Source: Crocodylus rhombifer
Taxonomy: Eukaryota > Chordata > Crocodylia > Crocodylidae
Direction of reading: 5' to 3'
Assembly (NCBI GenBank): GCA_038503035.1
Contig: JAVSML010000040.1
Span: 186,001 to 250,000 of the forward strand
DNA: 64,000 nt
Of this stretch, positions 19,566 through 31,774 are shown in pieces. A program made the position numbers and the translations under genes. The notes beneath the pieces were generated by a model. The model saw only the letters and a list, made by a program, of their open reading frames with translations. It made no database searches and was not told the origin of the DNA. Positions within the stretch are counted from its first letter, which is position 1, and each line of letters starts with the position of its first letter.

Positions 19566-22464
19566 CTTCTTTTTTCCCCCTTGGATACTTCTATGACCCA
19601 TATTAGCAAAAATGTCAAAGAAATCTACTGAAACACAGGAAGAATTGGCCTTTGTAACATCTTACTACAATGAACACTTTTCAAATGCTTATACCCTGTC
19701 CATCAACAGGTGACATATTTTTTAAAATTCTGTATAAATAGAAGAGTATGATAGTGCCCATAACTCTCCATGATTAAATTATGTTAAGCTCACTGAGGTT
19801 GGCTGAATATAACTGAGGCAACTTGGTCCTCCTGTAAATGCCTAATGGTCAAATCTTTATGTCATCTTAATTCATCCTCTTTTAATTGTTTTCCTGCTTT
19901 AGGCCCTTACAAATGCATGATTTATGTTTTCAGTAGTGACCCAGGGTGTCTTATATTCATAAACTTGGATCCATCATGTAAAACTGCATTTATAAAATCC
20001 AAGAGTTTGGGTTGAACTGTAATGGTATCTATGGCCAGGAAATAGAACATGCTTATGGAAATGCATGGTTTTTAATATGTGTCTCCAAGGAGATCTTGCA
20101 AGGTCCCTTCCAGGCCTTATAATCTAGGTCTGGAAAGAATGTGGCCTAACGATGTACATTTTTCCTTAGCACTGTGGATTCTCAAACTACTGCATATCAT
20201 GACCCTTTTTATCTCAATAGTATCACTGATGAGATGTCATTAAAAGAAAGCAAAATAAATAATAAGAAGTGGAAAGAAAGCAGAAGAAAAGCCAGTTTAT
20301 AACCAAGTACTGGGTGCTGTAAATTTGATAATGTAAAAGCACCGGGCAATGCTGCTCTATGTGTAGGTGTAAAAGCAGAGTAATTCCACTGATATCAAAA
20401 GAAATACTTTGGGTTTAATGAGGGTGTAGTGGGAAAGCCCTAGGTGAAAGCAGCATTTGACATGATAGTCTTGATTTTTCCTTTCCATTAAGATAGTGTA
20501 ATTCTATCATCTATAACTGGGGGGCTATATTAAAATAAGGTAAGTGTAACAGCAGAGAATGTTGACTCCTAGGAGGTTTTTTACTGTTCTTACTGTTGTG
20601 AATAATATAATTTCAATTATAAATTCTGGTTGGAATTTTCTTTGGTGTATGTGCTTAGCCTGCTTTGTTGATTGTTAAATTGTGGAAGTGGACGTTTTGT
20701 TCTTGTTTCTCCAGCTTCCTATTTGTTAGTAGATTTTCAGACATTCACATAGAATTTTTTTCCTACTAAGAAGTTTCATAGGAAAAATGTGCAGCTTTAT
20801 GCTGAGAAGGGCAAATCATTACATCCTTACTGGTAAAGCAAAGCAAAAGACACCCAGGAGACCTTGTATGTACATGTCTGGATATAAATATGTGTACCTG
20901 TAGAGCTTATGATATGTCACGTTTTGTTAATGTTGTTAGGGAGGATAAGAGAAGCAGATAACTATATACTTCTCATATGAGCCTGTATCAAACACTTTCT
21001 TGTAATTGCAATGCATGCTACAGTGGTCTAAGTGGAAGGAAGGATAACAATTTGCATATTTTAATCTAGAGGTTAGAAACCTCTGTCAGAGTTACAGCTT
21101 GGTCCTGGTCAGCAAGGAGAAATAGAGAGGGGAGAAATAATTGAAAAGGCAGTTCACAACAAAATGAAATTTGTCTCATTGTCACTTAAGGTTCTCTTCA
21201 AGTTTGTCTGCAGGTGAGAGATCATTTTAGGAATGAAGGTAGGAGTAAAGTATGCTACCCCACTAATGTGCAACTAAGATATTGTAATATATATTTATGA
21301 AGAAGAATGAGAAGGAGCCTGCATGGTGAGTCCCCATTAGAAAACAGCAGGTGTCCTTGGAGAGGGAATACACAGGTAGTTCTGAAGCTTGTCCTCAATG
21401 AGGAATAGTGAATAGAAGACAAGAAGTGCTTAATGAAATAATTCACTATGACACATTGGTATGGAAGGCAAGAGAGGATTTGCAGCAAAATTAAGATTTC
21501 TCATTTGAAACAGCTGCAGCAGCCCTTTTCCTGAGGCTCACAATCTCCTTGTGAGGAGCAAAAGAAAGCTGAAAGTTTTTTCTCTTTCCTGAGCTTACCA
21601 ATGTGTGAAAAAACCTTAAATGTCATTTTGTACATGGAACCAGATACAAATTTCACTGTCATGAAAAGCAACTGAGGCGAAAGTAGTTCTGTGAAAGGTG
21701 ACCTCCTCCCTGCCTTGTATATGTTTTGATTTCTTCTCACTATCATGTGTTTTCAATTAGGTTTTGCATTAACAAGGTTGTGGCAACTATAGTGATGAGG
21801 GGAAGAGAATGTTGATTTCAACTGGACGGATTTTAGTGAAAGCTATCATCTGGGAATATCATTTCATTGAGGAAAATGGCATAACTCCAGTGCTTTGCAC
21901 AACTGGACTGTTAATCCTAACTCTGAAAAAAAAATCCTTATTAAAAATAGCTTATTTCCCACTGTCAAAAAGCTTTTTGCTAGAGAGCAGAGCAGGGTGT
22001 GCTCACTTGCATGATTTGTATTTGGGGAAAATGTAGTAAATCCTACTAGATTCAAACTGTTGAGATTTGTCTCCCTTCTATTAATGTGGAGTTTTAAAAG
22101 TCTTTTTTTCATGAGTAATGTGGCAAAGGAAAGTAGCCATAGTGTCAGCATGTATGATCTCTGTTAATTGCTGAGCCCTCTAAAATGTGCTGTAGTTTTA
22201 GTCATTAGGATCCTCACTCATTTTATTCTTGCACTCAGAAGAAATGTTTGTTTTTATCAGCTTTGTTCTTTAAGCTATTTGATGCAAAAGGTTGAGTGAA
22301 TACTTAAAGATGGTGGGTGTTTAATCCTATGTCATCAGCAGTGCAGGCAATAATTGCTGCCTTCCTCTCCACACTGATGGAATCATGTCTGCATAGTCAA
22401 AGAATGGCACTATTGCACACTACAAATGGATAGAACATAGTCATCTATATACAGTCAAGTAACC
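19566..22464. other. AT-rich unique-looking DNA, nothing recognised
   Basis: No repeat family, gene, RNA or regulatory element could be supported. Open frames up to 95 codons are short, lack family motifs and mostly overlap on opposite strands. Confidence 0.5.
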
Positions 22465-22545
22465 TAAGGAAGGGTTCTTGATGCCCAAAAGCTTATTCAA
22501 CATCTCTTCCAGATATACAATTGGTCCAATTAAAGATAGCACAAA
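22465..22545 (+). mobile_element. Penelope-like element 3' tail remnant
   Basis: The sequence has the pattern AAGGGTTCTTGATGCCCAAA then AGCTTATT, about 30 bases, then TTGGTCCAATTAAAGATA. The copies at 38565-38690 (minus) and 54485-54600 share it. By memory of reptile repeats this is the tail of Penelope-like retroelements. The link is inferred. Confidence 0.4.
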
Positions 22546-22869
22546 AAAATCCTTGCCTCTCATCATTGATAGAAGCACTGGGTCCATGAAAATAAGCACT
22601 CCAGACAGAACAAGCTTATTGTTACTTTTCAATGTCACTCTAAGGTGGCAACGTTTCTTCCATTTTTAAGGTATCATGCAAGAAGTATGTGTCTGATACT
22701 TTATTGTACTCCTAGCACAGTTCCTTGGGAGTGCAGATGTACCCAAAAAGTATATATTTTACTTATGGAATGCCGGAGTTATGCTTTTCCTATTTTTGGT
22801 CCTCGTGTGTTCTTGTCACTGTGGTCTCGGACACATTAGACTACGACATGATTAATAGGTCTATGTGAA

Positions 22870-23590
22870 GTGGCTAGTATTTGCTCTGGAGTCAGATTTG
22901 GCCGATTTAGGGGATAGTGATTCAATTTGGTGATTCAAATCACTGTCCTGAATCGATCTGGCTGAATCTGTTCGGAGATTCAGCCATGACCGAATTGACC
23001 AATTCTCCAAATTGGCCCCGTCCCCTGCCCACTCTCAATGGTTGCCCCACCCACTCTCCCAGCTCTTTAAAAAAAAAAGCTCTCACTCACCAGCTGCTAC
23101 CAGGTGGAGGGGCAATCCCCGCTGCTCCCTTTTGCCCCATGCTGAGTGGGGACCTTGCCATGAGCCCCCTGACCCTCGCCAGCTTTCCCAGCCCCGCATA
23201 TAGCTGCTTGACCTACCCCAGCTCCCGGCCTTTAAAAAGAAAAAGAGAAAAAAGCCCCAACTCACAACATTGTGGGGTGTTCAGGAGGGCTGGGGGAGCA
23301 AGCAGAGGATGGGGCCTGGCTGGGGTCCCCCATGGTTCCCTCCCCTCTCCTCCAACCCTCCCTCCCCCACCCCCCTACTTACCAGCTTGGTGTCCAGGTC
23401 CAGCTCCCTGCTGCAGTGACCAGGAACTGCCCGAATTGCTGAAGCTCTCCGAATCTTTTCTGAATCGATTTGGAGAGCTTCGAATTTATTTGGACCTTGA
23501 ATTGGTCTCCTGATTTGATTCAGATTCAGAGATTCAACCACTGAATTAAGCCAAATCTCCTCCAAATTGAATCAGTACCCAAAGCTTCCC
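22870..23590. mobile_element. Foldback element with GC-rich core
   Basis: The left arm (about 22880-23010) is built from repeated GATTCAATTTGG / GATTCGGAGATTCAG-like units, and the right arm (about 23435-23575) carries them in inverted form (CCAAATCTCCTCCAAATTGA and others). The centre (23015-23430) is C-rich and has an open 198-codon frame that is probably compositional. The arms match imperfectly and the ends are approximate. It looks like a non-autonomous DNA transposon with sub-terminal repeats. Family unknown. Confidence 0.5.
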
Positions 23591-24137
23591 ACAGCCCTAA
23601 TGATTAACTAGTTAACCACATCTTGGCTGTGTCATAAGCAAGTACTAAATAACTATGCAGTAACCAGCATTACTGCACAGTATCATCACCTCACGGCTTT
23701 TTCCCAGTGCTAATGCACAGTAGCAACAAGTTACCATGCAGTATCCCATTACTACTGTGTAGTATCAGCTGCACAGTAGCTCATTGTTACCTAGCTGCCA
23801 GTTAATGCAATTAATGGCATAATAAAACAAGGAATAAGCCACAAAGTTGTTATACAAAATACACATAATAACTTGGTGGCCGATTCCTCTCACGCCATTA
23901 ATTGAACATGTGGCCAGGATGGTGTTCCCAGCTGATGGTTCATTTGGTGGTCTACTTAAAATGAGTTTGGTACTTTGATCTGCTTCTCAGTGGACAACAG
24001 TAGCCTATTACTACTTTGTAGTATCATCTCCAGAAGGTTAGTGCCTGGCAATGTTACTGTGCAGTAGGAATGAGCTATAGCACAGTAGCTCATTGCTACT
24101 GAACTGTAGTGTCTTGTGTAGATTTGCCCCTTAAGTA
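23591..24137. mobile_element. Palindromic MITE-like repeat cluster (TACTGTGCAGTAG type)
   Basis: Many copies of TACTGTGCAGTAG-like palindromes occur, and the right edge at about 24110-24130 reads TTGTGTAGATTTGCCCC, matching the inverted end TGTGTAGACACACCC of the MITE at 31775-32036. It is interrupted by the first copy of a 211-bp repeat (23786-23996). The left end is not clear. Confidence 0.5.
23786..23996 (+). repeat. 211-bp direct repeat, copy 1
   Basis: Starts GTTACCTAGCTGCCAG and ends CTTCTCAGTGGACA. The second copy begins 352 bases later and is about 89% identical by hand count, with no indels. It contains a 97-bp hairpin at 23808-23904 whose arms begin and end CAATTAATGGC / GCCATTAATTG. 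The unit is not a known family to me. Confidence 0.85.
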
Positions 24138-24348
24138 GTTACCTAGCTGCCAGTCAATGCAATTAATGGCATGATAAAACCAGGAATAAGCCATGAAGTT
24201 GTTATACAAAATATGCACAATAACTTGGTGGCTGATTCCTCTCGTGCCATTAATTGAACATTAGGCTAGGATGGTGCTCCCAGCTGATGGTTCATTTTCT
24301 GGCCTATATAAAGTGAGTTTAGTACTTTGGTCTGCTTCTCAGTGGACA
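24138..24348 (+). repeat. 211-bp direct repeat, copy 2
   Basis: Same boundaries as copy 1. It contains the hairpin at 24160-24256. Near its end it has CTATATAAAGTGAG, a TATA-box-like sequence that reads CTACTTAAAATGAG in copy 1. Confidence 0.85.
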
Positions 24349-25744
24349 GCTGTCTACATTACCTTCCCTTCCCTTCCCTTTCCAAAATAAACCAAAAAAA
24401 TAGGGCAACAAAGGGGACAAATAATGAATAGGCATATAATGCCAACTGCCCTCATACCCAGGAGATAGGATACGATATTTATTCCCTTAGCTGAAATAAA
24501 CCAGATTTTTATTTACATAGCTGATGTCCCATGTATAAGAACAGGGCTCTAAAGGCTAGGGTTTTTTTTAGGTCCAATTATACACTAGGAGATGGGCGAC
24601 TGGTGCATCCCGAGTCTGGGGGGCACACCAGATTGCTGAGCCCAGCGGCCAATTGCCAAGCCAGCGGCACTTCCGGTTTTGCAACTGGCGTTTCCAGGGG
24701 TGCTCGGCCGATCTCAGGGAACGCACGTCTACCCACGTGCACCCCCTATGCATTACCAATGTACTAGGAACACTGTTTAGAGCTACAGAGGTATACTCAT
24801 AAAGCATTCCTTATGTGGATATAGCTGATGCCCACAAGTAGTTTACTGCCAGTTGAGCTTATCCCAACCTCCCTAAGCAAAATGAGTTATATCAGTGAAA
24901 GCTCATATTTGCTCCTCCTGTCTATACTGGGAGCTTTTTGCTGACACAGCTGTTCAGTCAGAGGATGAAAAGGAGTGATCCCTGCCTAACATAACCGTGC
25001 CAGCAAAATTTATACAAATCTCTGTATCTGGATTTATGTGTTTCAAATATAACTTTCTGGACACTGAATATATAACGACACATGTAGCAGTATGAAACAT
25101 TGGAGTCTATTCATACTAGTGTTTCAGTGGAGTACAAAGCATTTCTCTGTGTTTCTACATTTTTATAGTTTTAGACTATTGAGCATCTGTTTTGTTTTAT
25201 TACTGTACCACCACACAAGTTCAGTTGCAAACAAAGTCACAGATCTCATTATATGAGTAAACACAAGCAAATCTCTGTTTTAGGGGGAAAAATCTTCCCC
25301 TTTCAGATTGTGAGCTAAGCAAAGAGTGCAGATTTTCAGTTCAGGTCTCAATGCATTTGATGTCAGCCTTCCCTATAGAATATAGACTAAAGCCTAGCAA
25401 TATGCATTCTAGTTTTAACCACTTACTCTGGACCTGCGGGACTCATGGAACCATGATTAGGCATAATTAGTTCTCATTAAACACAAATTACTCCAGGCAG
25501 ACAATAAGATTTCAAGACACTTATAGTGTGAACTAAATGCTTTGTATATAGTGTGAACTTTCTTCATCTAATAATGTGGTTAATGAAGTTAATTTCTGGA
25601 ATATTTATGTTTAATGAATAATACTGGGGCAACAGAATAGTCCCAAATCTGTCACTTTATAGCTTGTAAATTTGAGTGATGGGAGAAAGAACAAGTTAGT
25701 GGTTTAAGAACTGGTTTTTAAAGAATGGATCTATGGTTTAATAA
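24349..25744. other. No gene; short simple repeat and GC-rich patch
   Basis: A CTTCC/TTCCC run lies at 24361-24382. A GC- and CpG-rich patch at 24585-24760 stands out in AT-rich surroundings and may be a repeat core. The rest shows nothing recognisable. Confidence 0.5.
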
Positions 25745-27895
25745 TTTCATTGTTAGTAGGGTCGGAAGGGACCTGAACAAATCATCGAGTCTGACCCCCT
25801 GCCATGGCAGGAAAGAGTACTGGAGTCAAGCGACCCCAGCAAGGTGATTGTCAAGCCTTGTCTTAAAGACCCCCAGAGTAGGAGCCAGCACCACTTCGAT
25901 TGGAAGTTGGTTCCAGATCCTAGCCACCCTGACAATGAAGAGCGCCTCCTGATATCTAATCTGAATTTACCCTCTGCTAGCTTGTGACCATTATTTCTAG
26001 TCACTCCAGGTAGTACTCGGGGGAATAGGGACTTCCCCAGTGCCTGCTGGTCCCCTCTGACTAGTTTGTAACAGGCTACTAGATCCCCCCTCAGACTTCT
26101 CTTGTGGAGGCTGAACAGGTTCAAGTCCCATAGTCTCTCCTCGTAGGGCCTGCCCTGCTGCCCCTGATCATGCGAGCGGCCCTCCTCTGGACCCTCTGCA
26201 TGTTGTCCACATCCCTCTTGAAGTGTGGCACCCAGACTGGATGCACTACTCCAGTTGCGGCCTGACCAGTGCTGCACAGAGGGGGAGGATCACCTCCTTG
26301 GACCTACTTGAGATGCATCTGTGGATGCATGACAAGGTGCAGCTGGGCTTCCTGACTGCATCCCCACACTGCTGACCCATGTTCATCTTGGCAAGATCCT
26401 TTTCTGCCTCTGCACTGACGAGAAGGGAGTTCCCCAGCTTGTAGGTATGGTGCTGGTTCTTCCACCCCAGGTGCATCACGTTGCACTTGTCAGTGTTGAA
26501 TCCCATCTTATTCTCATCTGCCCACCCCGTAGCCTGTGTAGGTCCCATTGTAGCCTATTCCTCCCTTCTAGCGTGCCCACTTCTCCCCACATCTTAGTGT
26601 CATCAACAAATTTGAACAGGGTGCTGTTTACCCCCTTGTCCAAGTCAATGATGAAGATGCTGAATAGTGTGGGCCTGAGGACCGAGCCCTGCGGAACCCC
26701 ACTGGCCACATCCCTCCAGGTCGAAAATGACCCATCCACTACCACTCTCTGGGTGTGGCCCTCCAGCCAGTTGGCGACCCATTTGACTGTGTAGGTCTCA
26801 ACACCACAGTCCCCCAGTTTTTTAATGAGAACGGGGTGAGAGATAGTGTCGAAGGCCTTCCAAAAGTCCAGAAAGACTATGTCCACTGCTACCCCTGCAT
26901 CTAAGGATTTGGTGACCTGGTCATAGAAAGCAACCAGGTTGGTCTGGTGGGACCTGCCCCTAATGAACCCATGTTGGTTGCCCCTAAGCGTAATCTCCCC
27001 TGCTGGCCCCTCATGGACATGTGTCAGAATAATTCTCTCAAAAAGCTTACCTAGGATTGAGGTAAGACTAACTAGCCTATAGTTCCCTGGGTCCTCCTCC
27101 TTCCCTTTTTTAAAGATGGGAATGACACTGGTCCTCTTCCAGTCCTCTGGCACCACACTAGAGCACCACAAGTGCTTGTAAAGCTATGCCAGGGATCCCG
27201 CAATGACCTCAGCTAATTCCCTCAGCACTCTGGGGTGGAGATCGTCCGGACCAGCTGATTTAAATACATCCCTTCAGAAGTTCCCTGACTCGATCCTCAC
27301 TGATCCTTGGCCTCGGTGCGCCTCCCCTGGGGCCTGAGCGGGGCTTGGTGAGGGGGCTGATCTGATCCCTGCTCAGGAAAATGAAGGCAAAGAAGTCATT
27401 AAATATGTTAGGCTTGTTGTCTGGTGTGACGAACAAGTTTCCTAGTGTGTCTTGCAGGGGCCCCACGTTACCCAGTACCTTCTTTTTGCCCCCTGTGTAT
27501 TTAAAAAAGGGCTTCTTGTTCTCCTTGATCTGGGAAGCTAGTCCCAGTTCCATCTCCGCCTTGGCCTTCCTGACTGCCCCCCTGCATCCCCAAGGAACCG
27601 CAGTATAGTCTTCTCTGGTGATGGCCCCTCTCTTCCATTGGGTGTACACCTCCCTTTTAGCTCAAAGACATTCCCGGATGCTTTTGGTGAACCATGAGGG
27701 CTTTTGTGCCCTCCTGCTCCCTTTGATCCATGATGGGATTACCTCCCTTTGGGCTTGGAGGATTGTCTCCTTAAGGGCAACCATCTTCTTGGATACCTGG
27801 CTCCCCTTCCCTCCGGGACCTCAGTGCTTCCCCTACAATTCTCCTTAGCTCATTGACGTCCGCCCTCCTGAAATCTAGGGCTGCTGTCTTGCTGG
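25745..27895 (-). mobile_element. CR1 LINE, RT to 3' end
   Basis: Read on the minus strand, it starts just after the endonuclease (ALDFRRADVNELRRIV-like at about 27880) and continues through linker, RT (26476-27171 open), C-terminal block (25870-26240) and 3' UTR (GTCGGAAGGGACC complement near 25760). It is 5'-truncated and has frameshifts. It is the same [12 protein letters not shown] subfamily as 36381-37672. Confidence 0.92.
26476..27171 (-). pseudogene. CR1 reverse transcriptase palm, open 231 codons
   Basis: An uninterrupted frame holds the main CR1 RT blocks: WKRTSVIPIFKKGKEEDPGN, NYRLVSLTSILGKLFERII, HGFIRGRSHQTNLVAFYDQV, DIVFLDFWKAFDTISH (first catalytic Asp), [17 protein letters not shown], and FVDDTKMW in place of FADD. 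Both Asp residues of the active site remain. The frame is lost after the active site (GGQMRIRWDSTLTSAT is off-frame). The upstream linker is in a separate frame (27260-27649). It is non-functional as a whole because the endonuclease is absent. Confidence 0.88.
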
Positions 27896-28555
27896 TGATG
27901 AATTGCAAGACGATGTATTCATTTGTTAGTAATGGAAGATAATTTTGTAATTCAACCTCCCTCAGTACACTTTGTCTTGTTTGCTTTACTCAGTTATTTC
28001 TTATCATAGTTAAGAACCCTCCACCTATGACTCCACATACCCAGAATAAAGGTTGTATTGATAGTTTGGCTGGTTTGTTATAGATAGAGTTAAAGTACCT
28101 TTGAGCATCTTGGATTTTATTTATTGCACAGGAAGGCCAAACTTTTTGGCAGGCATGCTACAAATTAGCCCTGTACACTCCCCAAATACCACTCTGACCC
28201 ACTTCCATTGCCTGATCTGCTGCAGTGCTGCCTGTTGCCCTATCTGCTGCAGTGCTGCCTGTTGCCTCCCTGATTTGGTGCATGACACACACACAGGCTG
28301 CGTGTGTTACCTATAGCACCTATGCTGCAAGGTGGCCACCCTGATCTCTTGCATTACATTGTTATTAACTGTTTAATTTAAAACTATAGTGATCCTTCTG
28401 ATAAAAGGTGCCTGGAATAGATCTGTGTATCAGAGTCAGTAGCAGAAGTGGGAGGAGGCCAAGTGGGGCACAAAACAAGCCCTGAATGCTGATTTTGGGG
28501 GGCAGAAGAGGGTGATTGGTAGCTACCTTTTCTGCTGGCCCAGTGCAGCTGCCAC
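27896..28555. other. No gene
   Basis: Ordinary AT-rich sequence apart from a 27-bp tandem duplication at 28215-28268. Confidence 0.5.
28215..28268. repeat. 27-bp tandem duplication
   Basis: ATCTGCTGCAGTGCTGCCTG and its next bases occur twice with a 27-base period. Confidence 0.85.
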
Positions 28556-29315
28556 TACTGCAGCTAGGGACAGAAGCTACACATAAACCAGTTTAAGTGA
28601 TCAGAAACTGGTTTAAACCTGTAACAGAACAAGAGCCCAGTACACATAAACCAGTTTCAAAATGGCTGAAATTTATTAAGATAAACCTGGTTGAATGTAA
28701 TTTCAGACTTGACTGATTTGGTTCAAACTTATTTATGAAACTTCTGTCCCAGACCCCTTCCTGGTTTAAGTTAAATCAGACTCCCCCATCATCCCAGCAT
28801 GCTTTCCAGGCCTGGACTGGGCTGTGCTGTCTGCTCTAGCAGAAAAGGGTTGGGTGGGGGAGAGAGAGAGAGACAGGGACTTCTCCCTCCCCCCCAGGCA
28901 AACTCTGGCTGGGGAAGGGGGATAAACCCCCTTCCCCCAAGTACAGAGCTGCCCTGCTGCTAAACTAGCTGAAAGTTACTGCCTACTGTGACTGTGGACT
29001 ACAAATCCCAGAGGCATCTGGAAGGAGGAAGAGGAAGTGATGAGCAGCCTTGCAGAGTCCTGGTACTGTGATGCTTGACTGCAAATCCCAGAGACCTTGG
29101 GGGCATCAGGAATGGAAGTGCCAGAGAGTCATACTGTAGCACCCCCTCAGGCTTCTGGCCTGAGCCATTGCAGGCATATGGCTGTATTTTCTGAATCAAA
29201 GGTATATGTGTGTCCAGTTGTTTCTCAGTTTAATCTTTGCAGCTTAAACTAACCTGCAAAAACTGAATCAATTCAGCCTCAGGCTTTTTGGCTGTCTGTA
29301 CTTAGCCTGGGAGAC
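28556..29315. mobile_element. Foldback element with GC-rich core and ZNF143-like motifs
   Basis: The left arm has ACATAAACCAGTTTAAGTG and a nearby inverted AACTGGTTTAAACC. The right arm ends GGCTGTCTGTACTTAGCC with CAGTTTAATCTTTGCAGCTT inside. CTACACATAAACCAGTTT/ACACATAAACCAGTTT occurs twice (about 28577 and 28641). The core has GA- and G-rich runs and two copies of ACT(A/G)CAAATCCCAGAG at about 29000 and 29080. The same end motif GGCTAAGTACAGA occurs at 40535. Family unknown. Confidence 0.45.
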
Positions 29316-30616
29316 CAGCCCTTGCCCCATGAGCTATGGTTGCTCAGATACTACTGACTGTAGTTGCTAGGTGAAATCCTGCTTCTGCAAATATTGAAGG
29401 ACAGTTCTTTGCTAGCTAATTTTTTTTTGATGAAGTATCTTCTTGTTGGAAAATGACTACTTTTCAAAACCATTTTTTTTGGTACAGGTTTTGGTAGAAT
29501 TATAATTAGGAAAGATTTCTTATGGCCAAATAAGACACACTCCCCTCCCCCCACCCCCAGTGGCCAAATAAGCTGGTGTTTATGGCGTGGACTTGAGATG
29601 TGGGAGATATGTTTCCAAGATCCTGCTTTACCTGATTCATGTAATCACTGGCTCTTCCAGGTGGTGGGTCTCAGTCTTTCTGTCTGCTCCTCCCTTCACC
29701 TCCACCAAAAAATTCCAAGCCCCTTGTTTTGCCCCAATGTGCAATAGGAACACTTCTTAAATTCTGAAGTGTTTGGGCATAAGAAAACTGATTTGTGCTC
29801 CAGTCTGTTCTCTGTCATGCGACCAGGGAGTCCAAGCTAGGACCAATCCCTCTTCAAGAGAAGAGACCCTACCACAGCGGTATCTGAAGTCCCCAGGTAG
29901 GACTGGAATTATATTGCTTCATGTGCTGTACAGACACATATGTCCTCTATACCAAAGAATTTAAAAATCTAGGAGCCTGAACGTGAAACAGACATAGCCC
30001 TATGTCTCTCTTCCCCATCCGGTGGGGCTCTGAAGCCATATGTGCTGAGCTTATTGCAAGATCAGGTTCCAGGAAGAAGAGACCTCTGAAAGGCAGGTGG
30101 TGGCAGATGGATTCAATCACTTCCTTTTGGAATTTGTTTTTTTTTTTATACTTCTATGAAATGCCAGTGATCCCTTTTTCCAGCCCCCAAGCTATTATTA
30201 ATTGGCTGATTTATTCAAGGCATTGTGGCAGAGGCAGGTTTTAAAGAGAGGTGAGGGACAGAAATGTAGCCTTTCACAGACAATATTTTGCAATCACTGC
30301 TATGCTGTGCTGTTACCTTTCATTTCTCTCTGTCATACACATGTATGTACAATACGTATGGCACGGGGAGTTATGCGTCTGTGCCCAGTTTAATCTATAT
30401 GTACATCCAAGACACTTCTTTTTTTTACTTAAATATTATAGAATACTGATAACCAGGAAGATTCACTATCCCTTATCTCCAATTCAGCTCAGTTCTGCAG
30501 TATGGTGCTGACAGTTTAATCAGACAATGGAACCGACAATAGTTTTAATGGGAAGAGGAATTCCATTTTTCTCCCCTTGAGTTTACACAAATTTTTAAAC
30601 TTAGGTATTGAAATGC

Positions 30617-30639
30617 AAAAAAAAAAAAAAGGGGGGGGG
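30617..30639. repeat. A14-G9 homopolymer junction
   Basis: A run of about 14 A followed by about 9 G. Confidence 0.9.
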
Positions 30640-31382
30640 ATTATAAGAATAAATTAAAACACTGAAATTACCACTCCCAGACAGCCTGCATGATTCTAAT
30701 TCTAAACATTATTAAAAAAATAACATTCTGTGCCTAAAGATTTTTCTTTTTCAGATAGGGAGGTGGAATGGTTAATTTGAATTACAAAAAAGCCTTGATA
30801 ACTGCCCCCCCCCCCCACTACACACACATCAATTTACCTGTGAACAAAAAGATTCACACAGAGAAAATGGGAATTGGGACTATTTGATAAATTACTGCAG
30901 ACTACTTGAATATTCCATTAGCAAAATAATAGCTCGTTATGGAACCCAGAAGAATGTAGTGTAATTATGATAGCACCATCCCCCCTCACTATGGGGTAAG
31001 AGGAATGCAAATGTTAGAAATGATAGCTATTTAACCACTGCTTGGAGATTAGGCCTGAAAACAAACGGAGGGGTTATATGATCACAGGCAGTCACAAAGA
31101 TTTCTCCAATGCCTTAAATTGCTGAATGCATTCCAGATAGATGAAGGTCATATTACTATTATTATTACTATTAGTAATAATCATCATATTTATTATGGGA
31201 GGGGCAAAAGCTAATTCTAAGGAAGAGTGAAATAAGAGTGGTCATGGAAAGGAAGGACAGGGGAGAAGGGTGAAGATGAGGTGAAAAGACAGTGTGGGAG
31301 GGAGAGAGGGAAGATTGGAGAAAAGAACCAGTTAATAGGGCAGTGAAATTCACTCAAAACTTCAGAAAGATTTGACTGTCCA

Positions 31383-31413
31383 GAGACAGAGACACAGAGA
31401 GAGAGAGAGAGAG
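31383..31413. repeat. GA microsatellite
   Basis: GAGACA/GAGA run followed by GTGT. Confidence 0.9.
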
Positions 31414-31774
31414 TGTGCATACAGTGTTCTTGCCCCATCTCTCCCTCCCACTCACATTTATACACACCACAGCCATGGTCTGTTTGACTAAAGACAGGAT
31501 ATCTGATTCATTTCCAGGGTAACTCCATCCACTCTGAGCAGTGTTTTAGGATTCAGTAGTAAAAATGCCTAAGTCTTGTCTACATACCTCCTATCACTAC
31601 TGGTAGAATGATCCTGAATAGCAAATTACAGGCTCCCATTTTGCCAGGGTAGATGCAGTCATATAAGCTGCACATGAACAAAAGTCTTAATCCCGTTAAC
31701 TAAGAGGTATTTTCTATATTGTATTTTGTGGACTCCATGATTTGTGAGCAATATTTATGTAACAATTCTGGACA

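Larger units (their letters stand above)
29316..31774. other. No gene; several simple repeats
   Basis: AT-rich sequence with homopolymer and microsatellite tracts: A/G run at 30617-30639, C run near 30805, ATT-rich 31150-31200 and GA run near 31395. No family or coding signal could be supported. Confidence 0.5.

Noticed and set aside
22917..23513. 198-codon open frame
   Set aside because: It spans the arms and C-rich core of a foldback repeat. Proline-rich core and asymmetry-free composition point to an artefact.
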